DNA from: Orbilia blumenaviensis
Lineage: Eukaryota > Ascomycota > Orbiliomycetes > Orbiliales > Orbiliaceae
Assembly: GCA_036872755.1 (NCBI GenBank)
Contig: JAVHNS010000017.1
Coordinates: 248,001-312,000, forward strand
Reading direction: 5' to 3'
DNA: 64,000 nucleotides
The first letter of the stretch is position 1. Each line of letters opens with the position of its first letter. The notes under the pieces were generated by a model. That model was not told the origin of the DNA and did no database searches. It worked only from the letters and a program-made list of their open reading frames with translations. The position numbers were made by a program, and so were the translations under genes. Shown here in pieces: positions 1-12,501 of the stretch.

Positions 1-2590
1 ATGCTTTCTCAATATAATTCGCCGGAACCATCTTCTTCACTCCATTCTTCTCAACCTCCGCCCACCCGCTCCCATCATCCTCCGCAATCAGCACAAACTT
101 ATCACCCTCCGCCATATCAAACTCATCTTCCGTTCGGGCCTTGTAGTCGTAAATAGCATGAACATGGACCAGTTTCTTTGCCCCGCGCTTGGGAGCGACA
201 GCTGGTCCTTTCTTTTTCCCTACTATAATAGATTCCCGCCTCGAATCCGTCTGCACCGGCGATGAGACCTTTGGCGACGATCCTACAGTTCCGATGTAGG
301 TCGTAGGAACAAGACCTGTCACTGTACCGTTCCTGACTTTCGTCCACCCGCCATCTAAAAAATAATAATAATATGCGTTAGTAAAGGCGTGCCATCGTCG
401 ATCCTTCGCGTGACTTTGATGACTCACCATCGGGCTGAACGATAATCACTTCTTTCCCTTCTCCTACTGAAATTTCCCCATCCCCGCCTGCAGTATACGA
501 GTAAAGCATCTTCGCCTTCGGCCCATCCGGTACAACGCTTTCTGCTGGTAACTCGGCGATATACGCTGCAGGTGGAGGAGCCAGTACTCTTCGAGCTGGT
601 GGTTTCGAAGAGCTGGCACTGGGTGCTGCCGATGTAGCAGCCGTAGAAGTAGTAGCTACACTCCTCACCGTCCCCGATCTCTCCAGTGTCGCTGTAGAAT
701 TATTATTTGAAACAGAGGACGTAACAGTATTCGACCTGTTGACTCCCACAGAACTGCCGTTTGACGCAGGCAGATCGCTTAATTTGTCAATGCTGACGCT
801 CCCTCTGTTCTGCCGTACATCTTTCAGAGCCTTCTTTGCGGTTTTGTCCAGCGGACCGGGGCAGTTTGCGGCCACCCTCATCTCGCATTTTGCGTGGCAA
901 TTAAACCCGCAATCTTTACAGGTCATCCCCTTCGCTGATAGGCCCCATATCTTGTCGTGGCAGAGATCGCATGATGTAGGGATTTTGAATGAAGTAGATT
1001 TGAATTTGTGAGAGTGTGCGTTTTTGTCGATGTCTTCGCTAGAGTCAGCTTGGTGGTTCACCACTCGCACAAGAGAGGGGGGTATTCTTACCTCCACACG
1101 CCTGTCGCACGGTATCGACCTCTGTTTCTAACGCCACTCTCTTGGAGTTCACCGCCGCCAGCTCTTCCTGGCCATTGAGCAGATTCTAGAAGTATAGTTA
1201 GCACCCTAGCAATACACCACCACTATATTAAAAAGGTAGACATACCCTCAGAACCTCCATCTCCTCTGCCGTCGTTCTCCCGCCCTGAGTCTCCGACGAC
1301 GCCCGCACTTTCTCCCGCTTCGCCTGCATCGACTCAACATCCTTCCGCCGCTTATCAACTTCCATACGATAAGACGTCAACCCGGTCTGGCTCTTCGCAA
1401 TCTTGTTCTGCAGCCAAACTTTCGCCGCATCATCAACCACAATATCATCCGTATCGTGCCATATCGGACTCGGTTCGAAGAAGAAATCCGGCGGCTCTCG
1501 CCATCCGTCCTGTGGTACATTATGTGCGATAAACATGAGAGAGTCGAGATGCGGCAGATTACGCTCAATTTCCGCATGCATCTTCTTCATATGATCAGAG
1601 CATCGAATAAGAGCCGAAGATTCCATTGTACAAGATAGTTTCCACACAGTATTCATCGCCTGAACCCTTGTCTCGTTTAGATCCTGCAGCGAGCTGAGTA
1701 CATCCGGAATATCCGTGTGGTAGTATTTCTCCTTAATCGCATTGGTGACGTTGAGAGTGATCAAGTAGGTGTTCTTGACATTGTGCATCTCAGCTATTTG
1801 AGTGTCGTAGCTCTTCTGCGCTTTTGGCCTTCCATGATCGAACGCCTTTTCGACTTTCACCCGCTTGCCTTCCAGCTCTTTACAGGTAGCGTCGTAAGCG
1901 GCCTTTGTCTTTCGAAGCTCGGAGTACTGTGCGTCCCTGTCGGTGATAAGTCGTTTTTCGAACTTCTCGTGTTGTATCCTAAATGCTTCGTAGCGGGCAT
2001 TAAGGACCTTTAGGGTATCTGCGCATTTTAAAATCATTTCAGTCGCAAGCTTGTCGTGCTCCTGTGAGACGATTTCGGTGGTGGTGATGAGGGAGTTCCA
2101 TGTTGTCATCGAGGCGCTTTCCAAGCTACCGGGTGTCATCAGGGGGCTGTCGCCGACGCTGAGTGAGGCTGTCTTTTTGGACTTCTTCTCGAAGAAACGT
2201 TTGGCGAGGAGGGCGAGTTTGGAGGAGTATTCCTTTTCGATTACGGATCTTTCACGGTAGAATTCTTCGACGTCTGCGATCCAGGCGATGCCGTTGGATA
2301 CCTAGATTTTTGAAACAGACTCTTTGTTAGCTAGGGGAAGGCCGGCGACCATAGGATATTGACGTAAATGGGATCTAGGTCTTACCCAGGCATTGACCGG
2401 TTTGAAGGCATCCTGAAGATAGTAATCGGTAGAATATTAGCAACTTGAGTCTTTTGGATTTTGAGAGATTTATATGGTAGTGGTAGTGGTAGTAGTAGTG
2501 GTAGTGTCATGGATATGAAGCTGTGCATGTGAGAGATGAGCGACGAACCTTCAGCTCTGCCCCAAAGTTGGGGGGAGCTTCCTCAGCCAT
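1..2590 (-). CDS. BZZ1: Bzz1-like F-BAR/C1/SH3 adaptor protein, C-terminus cut by window edge
   Basis: Family role: binds curved membrane through F-BAR and recruits Las17/WASP and type I myosins to endocytic actin patches. The exons I read are 2590-2549, 2412-2386, 2301-1246, 1185-1092, 1033-428 and 354 to beyond position 1; phases agree. The protein begins MAEEAPPNFGAELK and continues DAFKPVNAW then VSNGIAWIADVEEF, an FCH/F-BAR start, followed by a long coiled-coil F-BAR. A C1 zinc-binding domain (around HKFKSTSFKIPTSCDLC, with spaced His/Cys) follows, then a Ser/Thr/Ala-rich linker and two SH3 domains (KAKMLYSYTAGGDGEI and VHAIYDYKARTEDEF). The domain order matches fungal Bzz1. Only the last residues are missing, since the sequence at the edge is the end of the second SH3 (VPANYIEKA). 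The intron before the C1 exon must use a GAAG acceptor to keep frame; the nearer CTAG does not fit. Very sure of family. Confidence 0.93.
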
Positions 2591-4902
2591 TTTTTTGTTG
2601 CGGCTCTGCAGTACAGTGCAGATGTCAGATATGTCCAACCCTCAGTCGACAGAACAGAGTAGTAGCGACTACCCAGCTTATGGACTGCCTTGGCTGTTAA
2701 TTGCTAGGTAGTTAGGGGAGGGTTTCCGGAAGGATAGGATAGGATAGATAGTAAGACAAAGAGTGATGTGATGAGATGGATGCTCTGCGATGGAGTGTGA
2801 CGTCTAGCGAGAATTTAAGTGGTAAGTCAGGTATAAGGGGAGGGATTCGGATTGGGACAAAGATGCAGTTGGAGGCCACTTTTTGTTAGGTAGTTCTTAA
2901 TTGTCAGAGTGTCGGCACAGGATAGGTACAAGTTAAAATTGGGAATTGGGTGTGCAGGCACGGGGTTTTCAGACATCGGTCGGTCGGTATACCAAATCAA
3001 CAAGCACCCTGGACCATATCAGAACCCGCCGGCATTGCATATGCCGCTCCTCTGCTGTTACCGCTACTGTTACTACTACTGCCCTCGCTGCGGAGGTACT
3101 AGGTTTAAGTGAGTTAGATAAATATAAGATAAATCCAGTTCCAGTCCGGAGAGAGAGAGACAGGACGGATAAATGACCGGTCATTAACCAATCCCCCCCC
3201 GTATGAGGCATATTTATATGTCTTTTTTGGATGCTAGCTAAGATACCCAGTCTCGCATTCGCTAGCTATACAGCCGGTACGTATGGAAGTGCGAAATGGA
3301 ATTGTCATTCAGATCATGAAATGCAGCCAGAGATTCTCAAATATGGACGTATGTACGGTCCAGCGTGGCTTGGCTGATGCTATTCGATTACGAAAGGCAG
3401 GTGGGCTTAGCTGGTTGATATTAACCAACTAGCTCCTGAGAAGGAGTTTAAGTTACGGGATCACCAATTAAACAGCGGAACCCCACACACCCGGCCCTCT
3501 CTGTGTTCTGTTTCTCCCACCCTTTGATCTGGGACGTGCATGTAACATACAGTACATACTCCGGATCCTGCCGAGTGAGAAGGGAACAAAAGAAGGGTCA
3601 GGGAAGGGAAGACCGTTGGACCAAAAAAAAAAAAAAACACCAACAGGGTCCAATTCCAGTCTGGCCGTCTGTCAATCTGTCTACCTGTTCATTGGAATCA
3701 AGGGGAGAACAGGACGGGTGCCTGCGGGAAAACATCCCCCCCCTCGTGGGACTGGATGCGGCTTAAGTTTGCGGTCGGAATCTTCCTTTCCCACCGTGCC
3801 CCCTGGTTGGCCAGTCAGGTCTCTGTCCTGTCCTGTCAATAGGTAGGTCATAATGTGCTACTTACTTCATTTGCAGAAGCATACCTAGTACACCACCAGC
3901 GCGGGGCATCGAAATTAAATTCTCTCGTGCGAGAAAATTAAGTGCCACCAAGCTGGGAACGTTATCGATAGCGCGCGACCGTTTACTTTTAAGTAGCCAG
4001 TATTTATAAATCTGAGATTCAATTGAATTCAAATGAGCCTCTTACATTGGCTTCGAATCGTCTTCTACCAGCTTTTGAACCATACCTTTTGAACCATACC
4101 GTATTCCCACCGTTTCAATATTTTGGTGTTTTATGTGATATCATATGTCTGTGGATTGGTGCGCTATTACCGACTATCAGCGACATGCGACAGCAGATGA
4201 GGCCAATATCATCCTCCTCCAAACCGGAGTACCCGTTACGAGCTATCTGGGTACTTTAGCAAGCAAGTATGCTTGGAGGGGGGTTTCTTTGACTAAGCTA
4301 GGCTGGATGCTGGCTCAGAAGAAAAAACAAGGATCCAAAACCCGCCAAAGCTCAGGTCATATTTCATCCTGAATCAATAATCGCTTCACCCGTATTTAGT
4401 ACTCGACCTCGACAGTATCGTCCTCTACCTTCACCGACCACCCGTTGTCATCCTCACGTACCACCATATAATTATATCTATACCTATACCTATACCTACC
4501 TATTATATATACCGTCGCCTCCGCATAGCTTCTTAGATATTGTTGTAAATAGAGTATACAGCCCTACGGGAGCTATTTTCACCTATTCTTCCTGCTCTTC
4601 CTTTCTCTTCTGCAGCGAGAGAGCAAGAAAAACAAACGACCCCCGTACCTACATCCTCCGTCACCAACTGGAGAGAATCCCCCCTCTCATAACTATCGGA
4701 ACTTGTGAGCTCTCCCTCCTTACATCTCATCGACTTCACACCCCGGGATCTCTTCCCTCATCTCATCTCCCGCAGCTAATCATCGAATCCAGAACTCCCT
4801 CCCTCCACGAAATCATCGATCCCACCCGTTACACACACACACACACACACACACGCCAGTCGATTGATATTCCCCCGCCTCGATCGCGTCCTGTGGTTCA
4901 GT
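2591..4902. other. Divergent intergenic region between BZZ1 and DBP5
   Basis: About 2.3 kb that must hold both promoters. No convincing coding exon is visible; short ORFs here lack family features and have poor composition. It contains a GGTAGT-type microsatellite near 2474-2510, an A15-like run near 3626-3640, and a CT-rich stretch from about 4560 to 4900 that looks like the DBP5 5' UTR/promoter. No RNA gene was recognised. Confidence 0.6.
4831..4854. repeat. (AC)12 microsatellite in DBP5 leader
   Basis: Twelve uninterrupted AC units ending 48 bp before the DBP5 start codon, probably in the 5' UTR or core promoter. Length polymorphism between strains would be expected from its purity. Confidence 0.95.
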
Positions 4903-6647
4903 ATGGCTGAATCCAGTAATAGCAAGACCTCGTGGGCAGACGACGTTGAAGAGGAAGAAGAAGCAGCGAACATGTCGAAACAACAGCAGCAGCAGCCGCA
5001 GCAGCAGGCCGAGCAGGCCGAGCAAGCCGCCCAACCCGCTGCTGAGGAGCAGAAACATGAAAACCTTGTCAAGAATGAGCACGATGTCAATGTCACACTT
5101 GCGGATTTGCAGGCTGATCCGAACAGTCCTTTGTATTCCATCAAGGAATTTACTGATCTTGGACTGTACGTCATTCATCACAATGGTCCTTTTTTCTCTC
5201 TCTTTTGAATCGCTTTACTTTTTATATGGTGCATATGGCTAACTCGGAGGCTGCAGGAAGGAGGAACTGCTAAAGGGTCTGGCGCTCATGCGATTCAGTC
5301 GCCCATCCAAGATTCAGGAACGTGCTCTACCCCTCATCCTCAACAATGACACCAACCTCATCGGACAGTCCCAATCCGGTACCGGCAAGACTGCCGCCTT
5401 CGTCCTCTCCATGTTGACCAAAGTAGACATAACCAAGAGCGTTCCACAGGCTCTATGTCTTGCCCCATCTCGTGAGCTTGCCCGACAGATTTTGGCCGTC
5501 GTAGACAACATGGGGAGCTTCCTTCAGATCAAGACCCAATTCGCCGTTCCTCTCGCCATTGAGCGTGGAAAGATTATTGACGCCCAGATTGTCGTTGGAA
5601 CTCCCGGTACGGTCCTCGACTGCATCAAGCGCAGGATTCTTCCAACCAAAGATCTGAAGATGCTCTGTCTTGATGAAGCCGACAACATGTTGGATCAGCA
5701 AGGTCTCGGAGACCAATGCTTCCGTGTCAAAGGGTAAGACACCCCTATATTATGCGCTGAAGAGGGGGGGCAAACTTATACTAACCTGCTGCGATTCCAG
5801 GTTCTTGCCCAAGACTGGTGTCCAAGTCTTGCTCTTCTCCGCCACATTCCCCCAAAAGGTCATCGAGTACGCCGAAAAATTTGCACCTGGCGCCAACAAG
5901 CTTACCTTGAAGCAAGAGGAACTTACTGTTGAGGGAATCAAGCAATTTTACATGGACTGCTCGAGCGACGATGAGAAATACGATGCCATTCTCAAACTGT
6001 ACGAGTTAATGGTCATCGGACAGTCTGTCATCTTCGTCAGAGTGCGTATTCCATATAGCTGGTATTCTAGGAAATATATGGTGAATGCTGACATGGTATA
6101 TGTATTTAGAAACGCGAGAATGCTAACGAACTTCATCGCCGAATGACCGAGGACGGACACGCCGTTTCCTCGCTACACGGTGCCTTCGATGGTAACCAAC
6201 GTGACAAGATCATTGATGACTTCCGCTTTGGACGCTCTAAGGTGCTTATCACTACCAACGTTATTGCCCGCGGTATTGATATTGCGTCTGTTTCATTGGT
6301 CGTCAACTACGATCTTCCGACGCTTGCCGATGGACGCACTCCGGACTTTGAGACCTATCTACACAGAATCGGTCGTACTGGGCGTTTTGGGCGTGTCGGT
6401 GCTAGTTTTAGCTTTGTTCAGGACCAGCTTAGCTGGCAGCAGATGGATGCTATTCAGCGTCATTTCAACTGCCAGATGACTCGGATTGATATCAAGTCTG
6501 ATCTTGTAAGTTCTTCCTTTCCATTGTGTCTTCGGAAAGACTGCATACTAATTCGGATGGATATAACAGGCACGCAAGCAGATCAAGGCTATCATGAAGT
6601 CCAGCAAGGCCAGCGAGCAGTTCATGGGAGTCGGTTCAGGGAACTAG
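4903..6647 (+). CDS. DBP5: DEAD-box ATP-dependent RNA helicase Dbp5
   Basis: Family role: remodels mRNPs at the cytoplasmic face of the nuclear pore (with Gle1 and IP6) and helps translation termination. Exons are 4903-5165, 5257-5733, 5801-6041, 6110-6505 and 6570-6647. All helicase motifs are visible: Q motif ([13 protein letters not shown]), motif I SGTGKT, Ia PSRELA, Ib GTPG, II DEAD, III SAT, V ARGID and [12 protein letters not shown]. The Dbp5-type entry into the core ([17 protein letters not shown]) and the tail [18 protein letters not shown] separate it from other DEAD-box proteins such as eIF4A. The N-terminus is Gln/Ala/Glu-rich (about residues 25-55), as is common and variable in the family. 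The start is the ATG giving [14 protein letters not shown]; an in-frame upstream ATT-type extension is not needed. Family assignment is very sure; exon edges are good. Confidence 0.96.
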
Positions 6648-9600
6648 TAGATTCCCTGTCGCCTGGTTCCCTTGACGGCCGTTTGGATCATCACACCTCT
6701 TTTTTTAAAAATTCCATATCACCAAAACTGCATTATCACGCTTCTTCTTCTCCTGGCTTCTTCCTTGTGTTTTATGGCGGGTGATATTCTCTTTCTCAGC
6801 ACTTTCACCAATTTTAAAATCTTTTTTTCTCTTTTCTTAATTGTACCTTGATATCCCCTTTACGCATTTTGATATTTCATAGTTGACTGGGGGCTATGAA
6901 TACAATGGTCCTTCGACTTCTCCAACCAGCCCTGCCCCAATTCCTCCACCTAGCTACTACTACTACAGCTCCACCAGGATGTGCGCGATGATGTCGTAAA
7001 ACAGACAAATAGCGAGCACATACATTCACCACTCACACAAAAACACACAAAAAAAAGACACGCATATGTTCCTATTCCGGGGTACATTGGGGGCATAGTA
7101 TCTCTTCTGTATGTAACGAATGGGATTAAATTTCCTATTTTTAGGAAATGAAGAAAAAAAGACTTCTTCACCAAAAAAAGCTAACTCGAATTGTAGAGGC
7201 TACGTTTGTTACATCAATGAATAAGATAAAAAAATACTAGCGATGCAGCGCGGTGTGATGTAATGAAGAAGAAAAAATGCGTTGGAAAACCTCGAATTCC
7301 TGAGATTTCGGATTAACTAGCGTTTAAATTCTAAGGTTCGAAAAAAAAAAGAGTCGGTAACCAGCTAGGCGTTCTAGAACAATGCATGACGGACAGGCTA
7401 TATAGCTAGCTAGCCCAAAGCCAGTTTAAAATCTCGGGAAGCCAAGGCTTCGGTTCTCCGAGCTCCTGGCATGTTCAGAGTAGTTAAACTACCGAATCGG
7501 CCTTGGGGGAGGCCGTAGCCGTAGACGATTGGCATTGATAGCTTTACCTTTCAGAGAGAAAAGGGTTAGTGACGTTATTGAGCATGGAAGGAAGGTTTAG
7601 ACATGGGGAGGCGAAGGAAGAGTTTGGGACCATTCCGAATCAAGAGGGGGGGGTTTATGCAAGGCGCGACATTTCGGTTTTGTTAAAGCGAATTTATGTA
7701 TTGTAGGTAGGTAGGTATTTGGGCGTTTAAAGCTGTCGCACCAGGCGGCTGGTGCTGCTCCTCCTGTTCCTCCTCCCTCCCTTCCTACATGCATCCTATT
7801 CCTCCTGGTATATATAAAGTAGATAATCGGCTGTCTGGGGGCAGCTAAGGATTAGTAGGCTTAACGTTTCGGAAACGCTTGACGCTTAACGGCTTAATAT
7901 CATGCTGTTAAGGATAGTCTGTTAGTGTGTAATAGTGCAGTGTAGTGTGAGATGTGGCACATGATCGTGTGTCATTCATCACCCATGCGGATCCCTCCCA
8001 ACCGTCCAATCCAACCCGGTGCCCTGCCCTGTGCACCACCCCTCAGATACTCGAGGAATTGTTAATATGGTTCCTCGAGTAATTGAGCTGAATAGAAATG
8101 TTTGGACTTCGAAGGAAAGTAGGGATCGATACTCGTGATTGGTGTTCTAGTTTACTCTTTGGGTTGTAATTGGAGAGGAGTAGGTAGGTACCTAGGTACC
8201 TAGGTAGTTTATACATAGATCTCAGGTAGATAATAATATCAGATTGTGACGGGAGTGAGGAGTGGAGTGGTAGCATTGCCGGAATAGATAAAAACTCGCT
8301 TATTAAGAAACAAACCCGGCAGAGCGAGCGAGCAGCAGAAAGAAGTATCTCTCTCTCGCTCCGCTCAATCATATCATCACTCACTCATCTCTCTTTCCTT
8401 CTCTTCTTCCTTCTTTCCCCTTCCTTTCTTACTTCTTCTCCTTCTTCAACACCATTCATCCATCAGCATTATCGTCGGCCGACCTGCGTTTTTGTATCGA
8501 GAGAAAAGAATAAATACCCCCCCCTCATCCCTATCCATCTGTAATCTCCCGAACCACGAGAGATTCAGCGGAACCTTTTTTGTTCGAATGATCAGTGGTT
8601 GTTAACTTAAATCTCCGGGCCATTATCGTTAAGAGAGGTGTATGTATGTCCCCTTCCCCGGTTTTTTCTTTCTTAATATCGAATTAAAAAAATAAAAAAA
8701 TCCGAATACTTCCAGCCTTCCAACTTCGGAGGTTATTTCTTTTTCGTTTCCCTTTTTATTTTATTTTCCGAATCCTTTAATCCTCAATTAAATTACGTTT
8801 GCCTGGTTCGTCGTCGTCGTCCTACTTGGTATCTACCTATTTTGCCGCATCGTTCGTCACCGCCTAAGGGAAGAGCCCGGGATACGGTCTGGAAACACTA
8901 CTATTGCGTTTTCGGTCGTTTGTTCGTTTGCTACAGCGAATATTCGACGCCTTCCTTGTCTTGATCCAAAAAGAGGAATAAATAAAAAGAAATAAAAAAA
9001 TAAATAAAATTATAAAATATTAATATATCTATAAAAAAGAGAGAGAGAGAGAGATCGGGATAAGGAATCCTGTTATATCAGACTGAAGGGCTTCCCGCGC
9101 GGATCCCCGGGCGTTTCTTGACGACGAGGACGACGACTACAGCAACGGCTAACGAGGGTTGATCCGATCCGGTGCACATCCCATACCCGTACCCATACCT
9201 CACTTGCTTGGTACTTAGGCTAGACAGGACAGAACAGGATAAGACTGACAGGCCAGTCACTGTACCCAGACGCCTGATTCAGTCCCAGTCATCGCCACCA
9301 ACCCCGGAAACGAAGTCCTGCCCTTTGTTCCATCCACCCATCCATTCATACGCTTCTTCCCTCCGTTACTGCCCACCGTCCGCTGCTCACTGGTACTGAC
9401 ACTTGCACTTGCACTCGCACTTGCTTGCCTGACCGCCTGTGTATTCGTCAGCCTTTCATTCCACCTACACTCGTCCCCCCTCTCTTTATATTCCAGAAAC
9501 TGCCACATTCACCCTGCCTTGTTCTCTTCTCCCTCTCTCTACCCTTCTCCCTCTCCCACCCCCTTCTGAAATCATCCCCCTTCACTACCCTCACTTGGAT

Positions 9601-9808
9601 ATGCTCTAGGGTTCATTTTGCTATTTACAAAAAAGCTCATTCAAAAGTTTCTTGTCCCCTACAATTACTCGTCTTTTTTTTTTCTTTTCTCTCTTCGTTT
9701 CTATTCCTTAACCTGGGTTTTTCGATTAAAGTTCCAGCCTTGTTAGCATTAACAGGCAACATTTGTTAACCACCCCAAAAAGAACTGTCGACAAACAGAT
9801 AGATCAAT
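6648..9808. other. Intergenic region DBP5-NBR1, with long NBR1 upstream region
   Basis: About 3.2 kb with no convincing gene. The first few hundred bases after the DBP5 stop are T-rich 3' UTR-like sequence. From about 8340 to 9800 the plus strand is strongly CT-rich, typical of a fungal promoter and long 5' leader for NBR1; a leader intron is possible but not demonstrable. A GA repeat lies near 9036-9053 and a perfect 16-bp palindrome at 8190-8205. No tRNA or snRNA signature was found. Confidence 0.55.
8190..8205. repeat. 16-bp perfect palindrome of ACCTAGGT units
   Basis: Two copies of the self-complementary octamer ACCTAGGT back to back form a perfect palindrome. A related 18-bp palindrome occurs at 34226-34243. 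The function is unknown; it could be a dimeric transcription-factor site or a cruciform-prone remnant. Confidence 0.7.
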
Positions 9809-12501
9809 ATGGCTACCCCAGTTCCTCAGATTCCACAGGCCGGTCCCGCCCACGTTCCGGTGAATCCGGATACCCTCATCACCGTCAAAGTATCCTACAA
9901 CGGTGGTATTCGCCGATTTAAGCTTCCTCTACGCGACTTGGGTCCGGCAGTGCTCCCCACCAAGGTATGACGCGCGGCCTCACGAGTTTTTTCTTTTATA
10001 TATTATCCTTCGACATTATGTAATCATCTTTTTTTGGTTTTTATATATATGCATACGTATATACTAATGAGGACGTTTTTGGAATCTATTTGCAGCTTCG
10101 GGTTGCTCTTGCTATCTCAAGTGACCAGCAGGTCTGCTTTGAACGATATAGCGATAGTGCCGCTTCGTTCGTTGTCTTGGACACGGACAACCTGACCGTT
10201 TACAAACAGTTGTATCGTGCGGCTAAGGCAAAGCTTAAGCTTCGTCTCAAGGCTACCATCATCACTCCGGAGACTGGTGAGCCTTTACTCTTTTTTACTC
10301 GAGCCCCCGGTTTAGGGTAGAGATGGTTAGCTGACCGAGTGGTATCTATTGTAGTTGCGGAACCTATCGCTTCCAACCCGCCAGCCTATACTTCCCAGGT
10401 CACACTAGCATCTGTCGAGTCGGTTCCAACGCCAGCTCCGGTCGTTCCAGAACCCGTCGTTGAGAATGTTGCTCCTGAAGTCACTAGGGCCCCGCTTGAG
10501 CCACAACCCGAGCCCGTCGATTATACTCAGACGATCGTTGACCAGGTCACAAGCTACCTTGCTGGGGATGTCTTCGCACAGCAACTTCAACAGAATGTTG
10601 AGGCCGAAGTCGATAGGCGCATGAAGGAGCTTTCGCTCAAGAATGTCGTCCCAGAACCCGTTAAGACCGAGTGCAAGCTCGGTGCCTGCATGGAAGGCGA
10701 GGTCCCCCCACCGCAAGTCAGGTCATTCTTGGTCTACTGCAACAAGTGCCAAGGAACCATCAGCGGGGAACATTACCACTGTTCTATCTGCGATCAGGGA
10801 GATTATGACCTCTGCGCAATCTGCGTTGATAACGGAGTCCATTGTGAGGGTGACCACTGGCTCATCAAGCGTACTCTTGAGAAGGGTCGCATCGTCTCGA
10901 GCACCACAGAATACAATAAGCGCAAGCAGCGATCGAAGGTTCCTTCGCCACCAGTCCCGGAGCAAGCTCCACCACCGCCACCATTCAGGACACGCACTTG
11001 TAATTGCTGTATTGCATCTCTCCCCGAGGAGTGCTTTGTGACTTGCAACGTCTGCGAAGACTACGACATCTGTCTGCCGTGTCATATCGCCCAGAAGCAT
11101 GGTCACCACCCCATGCACGGATTCACACCGGCTACCAAGGATACACCTCTTGATCCTGTCGGTACCGCCTTGTTGGAGCCAGGTCGCGGTGTTCGTCACA
11201 ATGCCATCTGTGATGGGTGCGATACTACCATCAATGGCGTCCGTCACAAGTGCTTAGGATGCCCAGATTGGGATTACTGCAGTGCTTGTGCTCTGACAGC
11301 ATCGGAGACCCACCCTGGCCATAAGTTCGTTCGAATCTACGAGGCTATTAACATTTCTCCTCTCTACACCCCTAAGGCTATCCACAACGGCGTCCGTTGC
11401 GATGGTCCACTGTGCCGTACCAACATGATGTACATTATGGGCGATCGGTACAAGTGTGCTATCTGCGATGATTTGGATTTCTGTGCCAACTGCGAGGCTT
11501 CGCCGCTCAATGATCATAACAGCACCCACCCTCTTATCAAGATGAAGACTGCGATCCAGGGCATTACTTGTGCTACTACGGAGACTACTCCAAACGGGCC
11601 GACAAGTCTTCTTGGTGATGTTCGCAGCTTTGACTCTGCTGTTCTCCGATCGACTACCAATGCTGCTACCCAAGTTCAGACTGTTGCTGATGTTGAGCCC
11701 TCGACAGAGTTCTTGGATGAGAAGAAGGCCCCAGTTGAGCACTCTGAGCCAATCCCAGTTCCTGTCAAGGAAGCTGAGCCCCTTCAGGCTGAGTATCTCC
11801 GTGATGTGATTGCTGACGGCACTTCCTTTACCTCCGGAACCAACTTCGAGCAAGTCTGGACTCTTACCAACACTGGTACTAGCGCATGGCCTGCAGGTGT
11901 TACCGTCCGCTTCGTCGGTGGAGACCACATGTTCCGTCACGGTAGCGAGGAGAGCTGTATTGCCACTGTTACCAATACCTCTGTCAACCCAGGAGAGACT
12001 GCTTCCTTTGCCGTTGATCTGTCTGCCCCATTTACCTCGAACCGCCGCGTGATTTCTTACTGGAGACTTACTGCCCCTAATGGTTCTCGATTCGGACACA
12101 AGCTCTGGTGCGACATTGAAATCATGGAGGAGAAGAAGCAGCTCATTGACCTCTCTGAGACTATCAAGTATGACGACAAGCTCGACGAGAAGGTTGAGGA
12201 CAGCGACTCGTCTGCATCTTCCCAGATGATCTTCCCAAAGCTGGAGAAGGAGTCTCAGATCCTTGCTGTTGAGGAGGCTATCCCAACCGAAGTCGAGACC
12301 GAGACTGAGGCTGAGACCGAGACTACCCTTCTCGGAGCTCAGAACCCAGCGGCCTCGCCAGCGTGGACCCTCACCCTTTCTGAGGAAGAAGGACACACCA
12401 GTGACGGCGTCACGAGCGAGGACGACGTTGATAGCCTTATGCTCGACGATGAGGACTATGAGGTTCTTGAGACCAGTGATGACGATGGATTGTATGTGTA
12501 A
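9809..12501 (+). CDS. NBR1: Nbr1-like selective autophagy receptor (PB1, four ZZ, FW domain)
   Basis: Family role: cargo receptor for selective autophagy or vacuolar delivery. Exons are 9809-9964, 10096-10276 and 10355-12501, giving 827 aa. In order: a PB1-like domain (about 22-105, starting LITVKVSYNGGIRRFKL); a Pro-rich linker; four ZZ zinc fingers (about 234-282, 324-370, 392-440 and 455-508), each with paired CxxC and a terminal His-rich part; and an FW/NBR1 domain (about 592-703, with the WTLTNTGTSAWP and SYWRLTAPNGSRFG signatures). The tail is acidic and ends near residues 814-817 with YEVL in an acidic setting, which fits an Atg8-interacting motif. No C-terminal UBA is seen, unlike animal NBR1 but as in other fungal proteins. 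The start is the first ATG of a compact exon and gives an intact PB1. Identification is confident; the Atg8 motif is inference. Confidence 0.94.
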
